Assembly: GCA_902803125.1 (NCBI GenBank)
Contig: CADCOZ010000063.1
Location: 1 to 6,315 of the forward strand
Direction: 5' to 3'
Source of the DNA: an uncultured Ruminococcus sp.
GTDB taxonomy: Bacteria; Bacillota; Clostridia; Oscillospirales; Acutalibacteraceae
DNA: 6,315 nucleotides
Each line of letters starts with the position of its first letter. Within the stretch, counting starts at the first letter, position 1. Under the pieces are notes generated by a model that was not told the DNA's origin, did no database searches, and was given only the letters and a program-made list of their open reading frames with translations. This document shows positions 1 through 5,514 of the stretch, piece after piece. Made by a program: the position numbers and the translations under genes.

Positions 1-36
1 CATTATTCATTATTCACTATTCTCTATTCATTATTG
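1..36 (-). repeat. A/T-rich box of the intergenic repeat family
   Basis: This is a tract of degenerate CATTATTC / CACTATTC / TCTATTC units. Bases 8-26 (CATTATTCACTATTCTCTA) are the exact reverse complement of 6239-6257, and similar units occur at 1565-1607 and 1646-1662. In the orientation used for the family (GAATAGTGAATAATG) this copy reads on the minus strand, so any matching CAGCGAATTTT box would lie outside the left edge. No convincing promoter for the downstream GH3 gene is visible in the 69 bases before its start codon. Confidence 0.65.
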
Positions 37-69
37 CCCCCCTGACATCATTACAAAGGAGAATGCACT

Positions 70-1437
70 ATGAGAACACCCAACAAACGGATCCGTCTTT
101 TTATCCTGACACTATGTGCCGCCAGCCTGTTGACGGCGGTGGGCTGTCAGAATCAGCCCGTTGATAAAAGCGAAATCACCGCAAAGGTTTCTGATGTTTC
201 CTCTGCTGTCAGCGGGAATGCGTCATCTTCCGTCACAGAAAGTTCTGTCTGGACCCCCAGTCAAAACGAACCGGAACCTTCTGCGGTATCTGAGGTATCT
301 GCGGTATCTGAAACATCTACGGAATCTTCTGTCGTGTCATCCGGTTCTTCCGTTCCGGAAGAAAGCTCCGAAAGTATGTTTTTCAGTGTACCGTCCGAAT
401 TTTTGGACGGCGGTATCTTCTCTGACTACTATGAAGATGCCTACCGCTATATGACACAGCTGACACTGGAGGAAAAAATCGGACAGATGCTCTTTGCCGC
501 CAAACCCTATGAAGAGCCTTCCGAAACAGCCACCCTCTACCACTTGGGCGGCTATGTCCTCTTCGGTAATGACTTTGCCGGTCAGACCAAAGAAAGTGTC
601 AAACAAATGCTGACTTCTCTGTCGATTGCCCAAAAAATTCCGCTGGCCTTTGCGGTCGATGAAGAAGGCGGCACCGTTACCCGTATCAGTGCCAAAACCG
701 CTCTGAGTGACCACGAGTTTCAATCGCCCCGTGTTTTATACAAAAACGGCGGCCTTGGCTTCATACAGTCCGATGCAGACGAAAAAGCCACCCTGCTGAA
801 AGAACTGGGGATTGATATCAATCTGGCTCCCGTGTGCGACATCGCCACCAATAAGAAGGATTTCATGTATGACCGTTCCTTGGGACAAGATGCCAAAACA
901 ACTGCCGAATTTGTTCGCATTGTTACGGAAATGAGCCAAATGCGGGGTGTTTCCGTCACCTTAAAGCACTTCCCCGGCTATGGTCAAAATGTTGACACCC
1001 ACACCGGTATTGCTGTGGACAAACGGGAACTCAAGGAGTTCCAAACCAAAGACTTTCTCCCCTTCCAGGCCGGCATTCAGGCCGGATCCCATTGTGTTAT
1101 GGTAAGCCACAATATTGTGGAATGCATGGACAAAGAGCGGCCCGCTTCGCTGTCGCCCAACGTGCATAAAATCCTGCGGGAAGACCTTGCCTTCAGCGGC
1201 CTTATCATGACCGATGACCTCTCGATGGGAGCCATCACCGCCTACAGCGGTCAAAACACCCCGGCCGTTGCGGCTGTCTTAGCGGGCAACGACGTTCTGC
1301 TCCTCTCCAGCGGCATGATAGAGGAATCAATGACCTCCATCAAAGAAGCCGTTGCCTCCGGTACCCTGACCGAAAACCAAATTGACCACGCTGTTCTCCG
1401 CATTCTCTCCTGGAAATACGCCCAAGGCTTAATGTAA
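70..1437 (+). CDS. GH3 family (NagZ-like beta-N-acetylhexosaminidase) lipoprotein
   Basis: This is a predicted surface-anchored glycoside hydrolase of family 3, probably removing terminal beta-GlcNAc from muropeptides or other glycans. The start is fixed by AAAGGAG at 55-61, 8 nt before ATG. Residues 1-25 form a lipoprotein signal peptide with lipobox AVGC and lipidated Cys26. Residues 34-105 are a Ser/Thr/Val/Glu-rich linker. The catalytic TIM-barrel domain spans about 120-455. Visible motifs are DEEGG (197-201), NLAPVCD (251-257), KHFPGYG (299-305), the putative acid/base loop DTH (309-311) and the nucleophile region TDDLSM (381-386, probably Asp382). The region from KHFPG to the catalytic His is one residue shorter than the KHFPGHGDTxxDSH form I recall for classical NagZ, so substrate preference is uncertain. 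There is no second C-terminal GH3 domain. It has no co-directional neighbour and converges on the XRE gene. Family assignment is firm; the NagZ activity is inferred. Confidence 0.93.
   Translation: MRTPNKRIRLFILTLCAASLLTAVGCQNQPVDKSEITAKVSDVSSAVSGNASSSVTESSVWTPSQNEPEPSAVSEVSAVSETSTESSVVSSGSSVPEESSESMFFSVPSEFLDGGIFSDYYEDAYRYMTQLTLEEKIGQMLFAAKPYEEPSETATLYHLGGYVLFGNDFAGQTKESVKQMLTSLSIAQKIPLAFAVDEEGGTVTRISAKTALSDHEFQSPRVLYKNGGLGFIQSDADEKATLLKELGIDINLAPVCDIATNKKDFMYDRSLGQDAKTTAEFVRIVTEMSQMRGVSVTLKHFPGYGQNVDTHTGIAVDKRELKEFQTKDFLPFQAGIQAGSHCVMVSHNIVECMDKERPASLSPNVHKILREDLAFSGLIMTDDLSMGAITAYSGQNTPAVAAVLAGNDVLLLSSGMIEESMTSIKEAVASGTLTENQIDHAVLRILSWKYAQGLM
280..333 (+). repeat. In-frame 18-bp tandem repeat in the GH3 linker
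   Basis: About three 18-bp units encode SAVSEV, SAVSET and STESSV (residues 71-88). The 14-base string TCTGCGGTATCTGA occurs at 280-293 and again at 298-311; the third unit has diverged. The unit length keeps the reading frame, so copy-number change would lengthen or shorten the linker without breaking the enzyme. Confidence 0.7.
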
Positions 1438-1440
1438 CCG

Positions 1441-1548
1441 GTACTTCTTCTTGACCGGCCAGACCCTTGGGGGAACCCCTTTTCTGGCGAGCGGGTGACC
1501 CCGCAGGACTTAATGTTTTCCCCCAAACTCCTTTTCAAAATTCGCTGA
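1441..1548 (-). repeat. Intergenic repeat copy C (minus orientation)
   Basis: Read on the minus strand, this copy begins TCAGCGAATTTTGAAAAGGA (from 1548), continues into a GTTTGGGGGAAAAC segment, and later contains CGCCAGAAAAGGGGTTCCCCC. This parallels the copy at 3739, which has CGCCAGAAAAAGTTTTCCCCC. A small hairpin GCGGG-tgac-CCCGC lies at 1491-1504. The copy starts almost directly after the GH3 stop codon. It is diverged and lacks the regular long stems of the 3739 copy. Confidence 0.7.
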
Positions 1549-1662
1549 TTTTTGGCTCCTCAACCATTATTCATTATTCGTTATTCTTTATTATTTATTA
1601 TTTATTTCCCCCCTCCCTAAATTCGCTGACTTTGCCTCCTTCAAACACTATTCACTATTTCC
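1549..1662 (-). repeat. Tandem A/T box plus CAGCGAATTT box units
   Basis: On the minus strand two similar units follow one another. The first has an A/T box at 1662-1646 (GGAAATAGTGAATAGTG), a 15-nt spacer containing GAAGGAGGCAAA, and GTCAGCGAATTT at 1630-1619. The second has an extended A/T tract at 1607-1565 ending CGAATAATGAATAATG, a 16-nt spacer with GAGGAGCCAAAAA, and the TCAGCG box that opens copy C. The spacers resemble one another as well as the boxes, so this looks like a duplicated composite unit. The rest of this gene-free gap, 1663-1737, is A/T-rich with no clear feature. Confidence 0.65.
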
Positions 1663-1739
1663 GTATCGGGAAATGTTGTATATACTTTTATCATAAATTC
1701 TTCTTTGCTCGTGTATTATTGAGAATCATAGCATAAAAC

Positions 1740-1789
1740 AAAACCTCAATACCTGCCACGGTCGATGGAACAGGGATTGAGGTTTTTTT
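1740..1789. terminator. Bidirectional rho-independent terminator (GH3 and XRE genes)
   Basis: AAAACCTCAAT (1740-1750) pairs perfectly over 11 bp with ATTGAGGTTTT (1776-1786). The loop region may extend the stem by CCTG/CAGG. On the plus strand the stem runs into seven T residues (1783-1789); on the minus strand it runs into TTTTGTTTTAT. It lies between two converging genes and directly abuts the XRE stop codon at 1788-1790, so it can serve both. Confidence 0.87.
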
Positions 1790-2486
1790 ACAGCAGTTTT
1801 TTCATGCGTTCTTCGGTGTCACGAATCAGGTTGTATAAAGAGGGAGCCAATTCGGGGTGACTTTTCGATATCGCATCGGGCGATAAGTAAGGAATGGTGT
1901 TGTTGTCTATATTATGGGAAGCCGGTGTAGCTTTGCCCAAGGATAAGCCGTTGATATTGGCTTCCACCACGTTTTGCAGAGCGGAAGCAATACCGGCGTA
2001 ATATTCGGGAATAATGGAAAACATCGCCTGCGGGTTTTTGTTGTTCAGGGAATACACAGACCGCAGCATCTTATAAACAGATACCATCATATAAGAGGAT
2101 ACCTCAGTGGTGAGGTTTTTATTATCAATTTCTTCAAGGATATCAAAAATGATTTGCAGAGAATTGGAAATCAGCTTTTTGTTCATAGCGGTCAAAGCCG
2201 CTGTCTTGTGACTTTCGTCTTTTCCCTCAGGGGAGCCGGTTCCGGTCGTGTCGGCCAGCGAAACAGAAGACGTGTGACGGTCTAAACTTCGTCCGAGCAG
2301 ATAATCACAGGATACCTGATAGTAATCCGCTATCTTGATGACAAAGTCCAGTCCGCATTCACGAATACCTTTTTCGTAATGCGAGAGCAGTGCCTGTGAA
2401 ACGCCCAATTCCAAGGCGGCTTGTTTCTGGCTCAGTCCCCGTTCTTTTCGCAGCAGGGTAACAATACGCGGGAAATCGTTGTTCAT
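1788..2486 (-). CDS. XRE-family helix-turn-helix transcriptional regulator
   Basis: This is a 232-residue predicted DNA-binding protein. Residues about 6-65 form a Cro/C1-type HTH domain: SQKQAALELGVS (19-30), the recognition helix around SQALLSHYEKG (30-40), and the typical closing segment IKIADYYQVSCDYLLG (50-65). A polar, Ser/Thr/Gly-rich linker (about 70-95) leads to a mostly helical C-terminal region of about 130 residues that I do not recognise. No peptidase (LexA-like), cupin or ImmA partner is seen, so ligand and targets are unknown. The start is set by AGGAGG at 2498-2493, 6 nt upstream of ATG. A strong minus-strand promoter lies at 2625-2597, giving a leader of about 104 nt. A plus-strand promoter inside that leader suggests control of the divergent phosphatase gene or autoregulation; that part is inference. 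Transcription ends at the 1740-1789 hairpin. Confidence 0.93.
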   Translation of the reverse strand: MNNDFPRIVTLLRKERGLSQKQAALELGVSQALLSHYEKGIRECGLDFVIKIADYYQVSCDYLLGRSLDRHTSSVSLADTTGTGSPEGKDESHKTAALTAMNKKLISNSLQIIFDILEEIDNKNLTTEVSSYMMVSVYKMLRSVYSLNNKNPQAMFSIIPEYYAGIASALQNVVEANINGLSLGKATPASHNIDNNTIPYLSPDAISKSHPELAPSLYNLIRDTEERMKKLL

Positions 2487-2499
2487 AAGGCACCTCCTC

Positions 2500-2528
2500 T
2501 TGACAAGATAATGAAAATAGCTTATAGT
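2500..2528 (+). promoter_or_regulatory. Predicted sigma-A promoter reading toward the phosphatase gene
   Basis: TTGACA (2500-2505), a 17-nt spacer, then TATAGT (2523-2528): a near-consensus vegetative promoter. Predicted transcription starts near 2535 and points right. It sits within the 5' leader of the leftward XRE gene and only 14 nt upstream of the XRE start codon, so its RNA would overlap the XRE leader in antisense over about 2535-2590. No ORF with a ribosome binding site lies close downstream; the first credible start is at 2850. Confidence 0.6.
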
Positions 2529-2542
2529 AGTAACAGTTGCCC

Positions 2543-2561
2543 TGCCGCCTGATGATCGGCA
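2543..2561. other. Small hairpin shared by both opposing transcripts
   Basis: TGCCG (2543-2547) and CGGCA (2557-2561) form a 5-bp G/C-rich stem with a 9-nt loop, located where transcripts from the two facing promoters would overlap. It could be a leader structure or a regulator binding site, but the stem is short and may be chance. Confidence 0.3.
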
Positions 2562-2596
2562 AAAGGGTACAATGGGATAGATTAAACAGTATGTAA

Positions 2597-2625
2597 ATTA
2601 TATAACATATAAAACAATTTGTAAA
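2597..2625 (-). promoter_or_regulatory. Predicted sigma-A promoter for the XRE gene
   Basis: On the minus strand TTTACA (2625-2620), a 17-nt A/T-rich spacer and a perfect TATAAT (2602-2597) form a strong vegetative promoter. Transcription would start near 2590, about 104 nt before the XRE ATG. The rightward transcript from 2535 would run straight through this promoter, allowing interference. Confidence 0.75.
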
Positions 2626-2664
2626 GTTCTTTTTTGCATTTTTTTACGAATAAAATCATTTTTC

Positions 2665-2694
2665 TTGAAAACCTGTTGCTTATCCTGCCATAAA
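2665..2694 (+). promoter_or_regulatory. Weak candidate promoter for the phosphatase gene
   Basis: TTGAAA (2665-2670), an 18-nt spacer and CATAAA (2689-2694) make a possible alternative promoter closer to the phosphatase start. The -10 element is a poor match and no further support is visible. Confidence 0.25.
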
Positions 2695-2715
2695 GAAAAA
2701 CTTCACGAAATATCA

Positions 2716-2828
2716 ACACAGCACATTTGGGAAGGGGGAAACCTTTTTGCCGAAAAAAGGTTTCCTCCAACGAGTTCCAAGGGCCAAAACCTTGGCAAAA
2801 GGTCAGGAGGGTAAAGCCCTCCCACACA
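2716..2828 (+). repeat. Intergenic repeat copy A, in the phosphatase leader
   Basis: This copy shares CAACACAGC and then CCAACGAGTTCCAAGGGC (2767-2784) with the copy at 3737; the latter string differs at one base from 3798-3815. The first stem is strong: GGGGGAAACCTTTTT (2734-2748) pairs with AAAAAGGTTTCCTCC (2754-2768) over 15 bp with one G-T pair. A second stem, GGAGGG...CCCTCC, lies at 2806-2822. The repeat ends about 10 nt before the ribosome binding site of the phosphatase gene, so it forms much of that gene's leader. The 5' part is shortened compared with the 3737 copy. Confidence 0.7.
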
Positions 2829-2830
2829 AA

Positions 2831-2839
2831 AGGAAAGGA
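2831..2839 (+). promoter_or_regulatory. Ribosome binding site that fixes the phosphatase start
   Basis: AGGAAAGGA lies 10 nt before ATG at 2850, with a secondary GGAG at 2843-2846. The frame stays open back to an ATG at 2727, but that extension is repeat-derived sequence, so 2850 is preferred. Confidence 0.65.
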
Positions 2840-2849
2840 AGCGGAGAAA

Positions 2850-3491
2850 ATGCAGTCGTATATCATTTATTTGATACGTCACGGAGCGATAGATGAAACT
2901 AACCGAGGACATTATATTGGCCGCACAGACGTGCATCTTTCCGAGAAGGGAAAGCAGGCTCTTCGGGACATTGATAAACAGTTCGGCTATCCGTATGCCG
3001 AGCGGATTTATGCCAGTCCCCTTCTGCGGTGTACGGAAACCTGTTCGGTGATTTATCCCGACAGAGAAGTAAAAACCCTGCCTGCCTTGAGCGAATGTGA
3101 TTTCGGTGACTGGGAAGGCCGAAGTGCCGCTGAATTAGCCGGGAATCCGGCGTTTGCGGCATGGCTTCAAAATTCCGATAAAACACCCCCGCCGGGCGGT
3201 GAAAGCGGAAAGGAATTTGCGGCAAGGGTTTGTCGGGGCTTTGAACGGCTGGTAGAGGAGTTGTCTGCCAATAACACAAAAACGGCCGCCGTTATTACGC
3301 ATGGCGGGGTCATTATGACCATTTTGGCGATGTTCGGACTGCCGCAGGCGGAAAGCTACCGTTGGCGTATGGATAACGGCTATGGCTTTGCGGTGCGTGT
3401 AACGCCGATGTTTTGGATGCGTGACAGGGTGATGGAGGTCTTTGATACTGTTCCTTTTGCCCCCAAACAGCCCGAAACACCGCAAGAATAA
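2850..3491 (+). CDS. Histidine phosphatase family (phosphoglycerate mutase-like) protein
   Basis: This 213-residue cytoplasmic protein belongs to the branch-1 histidine phosphatase superfamily, which acts through a phospho-histidine intermediate. The catalytic RHG is at residues 10-12 (nucleophile His11). It is followed by GRTDVHLSEKG (24-34), SPLLRC with Arg60, the proton-donor region LSECDFGDWEG with Glu82, and ITHGG with the second catalytic His151: all core residues are present. Length fits small phosphatases such as alpha-ribazole phosphatase (CobC) or phosphoglycerate phosphatases; no cobalamin genes are nearby, so substrate cannot be named. The start at 2850 is chosen because homology begins right there (RHG at residue 10) and AGGAAAGGA precedes it. 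The gene is monocistronic, divergent from the XRE gene and closed by a strong terminator at 3559-3597. Control by the neighbouring regulator is plausible but unproven. Confidence 0.93.
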   Translation: MQSYIIYLIRHGAIDETNRGHYIGRTDVHLSEKGKQALRDIDKQFGYPYAERIYASPLLRCTETCSVIYPDREVKTLPALSECDFGDWEGRSAAELAGNPAFAAWLQNSDKTPPPGGESGKEFAARVCRGFERLVEELSANNTKTAAVITHGGVIMTILAMFGLPQAESYRWRMDNGYGFAVRVTPMFWMRDRVMEVFDTVPFAPKQPETPQE

Positions 3492-3496
3492 CCGGT

Positions 3497-3511
3497 TGAC
3501 CGTGCCGGTCA
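3497..3511 (+). other. Short perfect hairpin after the phosphatase gene
   Basis: TGACCG-TGC-CGGTCA forms a 6-bp stem with a 3-nt loop starting six bases after the stop codon. It has no T-run, so it is not itself a terminator; it might stabilise the mRNA 3' end. Confidence 0.3.
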
Positions 3512-3558
3512 TGGTGCGGGTGATTACTAACCACACAGTCACACAAAACAGCAAAACA

Positions 3559-3597
3559 CAGGGAGCTTTCATTGGTGAAGGCTCCCTGATTTTTTTT
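3559..3597 (+). terminator. Strong rho-independent terminator of the phosphatase gene
   Basis: CAGGGAGCTTTCA (3559-3571) pairs with TGAAGGCTCCCTG (3576-3588): a 13-bp stem with one G-T pair and loop TTGG, followed by A and eight T residues (3590-3597). It lies 68 nt after the stop codon. Confidence 0.92.
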
Positions 3598-3736
3598 AGA
3601 ACCCGTTTAATATCTTACCGCAGGGAAAATAATTAGTAATGCGTGAGAAACATGAGCTTTTCAAAACCGGTAAAGTAAATGCTAAAGTAACGGGAGAATA
3701 TAACATTTTGCCCGTCAAGTGCCTGAAAGACAACAA
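3598..3736. other. Gene-free A/T-rich stretch
   Basis: Between the phosphatase terminator and repeat copy B no ORF with a ribosome binding site and no good promoter could be seen on either strand. ACGGG and CCCGT near 3691-3716 could form a weak 5-bp stem with a long loop. Reading frames that start here run into the repeat and are not supported. Confidence 0.5.
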
Positions 3737-3882
3737 CACAGCGAATTTTGAAAGGGGGTTTGGGGGGAAACTTTTTTTCGCCAGAAAAAGTTTTCCCCCA
3801 ACGGGTTCCAAGGGCAGAGCACTTGGTGGGGTGCAGGGGCAAAGCTCCTGCTGGGAGGTTTGGAGGGCAAAGCCCTCCAACA
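3737..3882 (+). repeat. Fullest intergenic repeat copy B: four successive hairpins
   Basis: Starts CACAGCGAATTTTGAAAGGG and contains four stems in a row. H1 (3763-3799) is GGGGGAAAC-T-run against AAAAAGTTTTCCCCC with one bulged base. H2 (3808-3826) is CCAAG/CTTGG. H3 (3833-3851) is GCAGGGGC-AAA-GCTCCTGC, 8 bp with one G-T pair. H4 (3860-3880) is TTGGAGGGC-AAA-GCCCTCCAA, 9 perfect bp. H3 and H4 share the GGGC-AAA-GCYC plan, suggesting internal duplication. No coding role and no transposase are visible. It resembles REP/MITE-type non-autonomous repeats, but I cannot assign a known class. Confidence 0.75.
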
Positions 3883-3891
3883 TTCTGTGGG

Positions 3892-3929
3892 AACAAAAAC
3901 GATGATAAGCCGGTTGGCTCATCATCGTT
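3892..3929 (-). terminator. Rho-independent terminator of the LCP gene
   Basis: On the minus strand AACGATGATGAGCC (3929-3916) pairs with GGCTTATCATCGTT (3911-3898): 14 bp with one G-T pair and loop AACC. It is followed by a T-rich run (TTTTTG, overlapping the stem end). It lies about 15 nt beyond the LCP stop codon and abuts repeat copy B. Confidence 0.9.
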
Positions 3930-3944
3930 GAAAGGCGGCAGGGA

Positions 3945-5291
3945 TCAGTCGGGGGTGTCCGTTCTGCGAACCTGTTCTTCGTAAATAAACTCTGCAATTG
4001 ACTGACGGAAGGCATCCCAATCGGCAATCAGGATAACAGACGAATACACACCGTTGATATAAATGGGATGGTTTTCGTCCGAAAAATAGAACAGTGAACT
4101 GATGGTGTTGACGGCCGGAGCCGCTTCCGATACAATCGGGTACTTCAGATAGGTGGGAATGTCGGCGGCCAAGTCGGTGATTTCCGAGGTCTTAACATTG
4201 GTGGTAATCAGCGGCCCGATTTCATAAATAATCGACAGCAGGGTCTGCACATCACATTTTTTCAGGTTGTCAATAATCAAACCAAGAACATTTCGCTGGC
4301 GGTTGGTGCGGGTGAAGTCATCGCCGCTGCAAATACCGTCCTCGCCTCTGTTGCGGGCGTGCCAGAGGGTTTGTGTGCCGTTGAGGTGAACCATAGCGGT
4401 GGGTTCGTCCCCGCCGTTATCGGTGAAGGTCAGCGTATTCTTGTTAATGGGCTTGTCCTCTTCGGGGATATAGTACCAGTTGCTTTTCAGCAGAGAACGA
4501 ACGTATTCCTTATATTCGCCTTCGGCTTCGGTGTATTCCGGCTGTTGGTTGATCCAGAACTGCCAGTTGATATAGTCCACTTCTTCCGCCGTCAGTTCTA
4601 CATCCAAGCCGCCCAAAACGTCAATAATCTTCTTGAAACTGCTGAAGTCCACCACGGCATAACGGTCAATCTTGATGCCGTAGTTTTTCTGAATGGTGCT
4701 GACGGTCAGCGCCGCACCCCCAAGCGTATAGGCGGCATTGATGCGGTTCTCTCCATAGCCGGGAATGTCCACATAGGTATCCCGCATGAACGAGAGCATT
4801 TTTATCTTCTGGTGGCGGGTATCAATCGAAAGCAGTACCATCGTGTCGGAATTGCCGGTAGTCATGCCGCTGCGGGTATCTTCTCCAAACAGCATGACGT
4901 TGAGTACCATCGGGTCATTGAGCAGTGCGCCCTGATAGATTTGTATTTCCTGCATATCCGAGCTGTCCGGCTTCAGCAAATGACTTTGTTCCGCTGTCTG
5001 ACTGTCCTCTGCGATGTCGATTTCCTGATAGTTGATGCGGTGAAAATAAGTATAGATAACAATGCAGACACAGCCGCCCAGTATCAGCAGGACACCCAAA
5101 AAAGAAAGAAAAACATTGAGAGCCGTATGCTTTTGGCGGGGTTTCCGTTTGGGTGATGCGGCCGAAGCGGTCGGAGATGCGGCTGTTTTGCCCTTGCTTT
5201 TCGGCTGATAAAACACCACGTCACCGGCAGGCCTGCTTTTATGTTTGGCAGCGGGTGATTTTTGCGGTGCATTGTTACGTTTATCAGACAT
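3945..5291 (-). CDS. LytR-CpsA-Psr (LCP) family cell-wall glycopolymer transferase
   Basis: Members of this family attach teichoic acids or capsular polymers from lipid carriers to peptidoglycan on the outer face of the membrane. This 448-residue copy has a basic, Pro/Ala/Lys-rich cytoplasmic tail (1-55), one membrane segment (about 58-82), then an extracellular LCP domain. Visible core motifs are FGEDTRSG (135-142) with Asp138 and Arg140, NSDTM (147-151), LSFMRDTYVDIPGYG (166-180) with Arg170/Asp171, NRINAAYTLGG (182-192), VDFSSF (214-219), DVLGGLDVEL (224-233), and HARNR...DFTRTNRQRNVL (311-336). An insertion of roughly 60 residues (about 238-298), rich in Trp, Tyr and acidic residues, separates the last two blocks. 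The C-terminus after about 345 is family-variable. The start is set by GGGAGG at 5304-5299, 7 nt before ATG. A promoter lies at 5514-5486 and a terminator at 3929-3892. The specific polymer is unknown. Confidence 0.94.
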   Translation of the reverse strand: MSDKRNNAPQKSPAAKHKSRPAGDVVFYQPKSKGKTAASPTASAASPKRKPRQKHTALNVFLSFLGVLLILGGCVCIVIYTYFHRINYQEIDIAEDSQTAEQSHLLKPDSSDMQEIQIYQGALLNDPMVLNVMLFGEDTRSGMTTGNSDTMVLLSIDTRHQKIKMLSFMRDTYVDIPGYGENRINAAYTLGGAALTVSTIQKNYGIKIDRYAVVDFSSFKKIIDVLGGLDVELTAEEVDYINWQFWINQQPEYTEAEGEYKEYVRSLLKSNWYYIPEEDKPINKNTLTFTDNGGDEPTAMVHLNGTQTLWHARNRGEDGICSGDDFTRTNRQRNVLGLIIDNLKKCDVQTLLSIIYEIGPLITTNVKTSEITDLAADIPTYLKYPIVSEAAPAVNTISSLFYFSDENHPIYINGVYSSVILIADWDAFRQSIAEFIYEEQVRRTDTPD

Positions 5292-5479
5292 AAACCAACC
5301 TCCCTTATGTCAGAACAACCAAATAAAAGACCATTCAGTGCAGGGTGTCAATCGTGACGCAGAAACGCACACCTCTGTGTTGGGGGCATCATGATGATGC
5401 GGCACGGAAGAAACGCACGTTATGAGCAGACGGCGGCAGTGCCATGCACCAAACGTCAAACGCCAAACTATAAATGGCT
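5292..5479 (-). promoter_or_regulatory. Long 5' leader of the LCP mRNA
   Basis: If transcription starts near 5479, the LCP mRNA carries a leader of about 188 nt. It holds two small hairpins, GCATCA-TGA-TGATGC (5386-5400) and CACA-CCTC-TGTG (5368-5379), and a direct repeat AGAAACGCAC (plus strand 5361-5370 and 5409-5418). I cannot match it to a known riboswitch and see no intrinsic terminator inside it. Confidence 0.35.
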
Positions 5480-5485
5480 CTCCTC

Positions 5486-5514
5486 ATTATAGCTCAGAAA
5501 AGGGCGTTTAGCAA
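5486..5514 (-). promoter_or_regulatory. Predicted sigma-A promoter of the LCP gene
   Basis: On the minus strand TTGCTA (5514-5509), a 17-nt spacer and a perfect TATAAT (5491-5486) make a good vegetative promoter. It lies in the 302-nt gap between yfbR and LCP. The remainder of that gap (5515-5593) is A/T-rich with T-runs but no stable hairpin, so read-through from yfbR is possible. Confidence 0.75.

Noticed and set aside
1713..1734. Fur-box-like string around TTGAGAATCATA
   Set aside because: Only partly palindromic, and it sits between two converging gene ends where no promoter is needed.
1467..1736. Plus-strand open frame of 89 codons after the GH3 gene
   Set aside because: It lies wholly in repeat copies and A/T-rich tracts, has no ribosome binding site, and its low-complexity translation shows no protein-like pattern.
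2552..2596. Short ORF of 14 codons just after the plus-strand promoter
   Set aside because: There is no Shine-Dalgarno sequence, it is very short, and composition is not informative.
1788..3491. XRE regulator plus phosphatase as a toxin-antitoxin or phage module
   Set aside because: The second gene is a complete ordinary histidine phosphatase, the genes are divergent with a 363-nt gap, and no toxin or phage gene is nearby.
3737..3882. CRISPR array or attachment site
   Set aside because: The hairpins differ in sequence and spacing, there are no regular identical repeats with unique spacers, and no integrase or cas gene is present.
3639..3905. Plus-strand open frame of 88 codons before the LCP terminator
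   Set aside because: Its second half is translated repeat copy B and it ends in the LCP terminator hairpin; no ribosome binding site precedes it.
4359..5156. Plus-strand open frame of 265 codons inside the LCP gene
   Set aside because: It is antisense to a gene with clear LCP motifs; its length reflects codon bias of the real gene.
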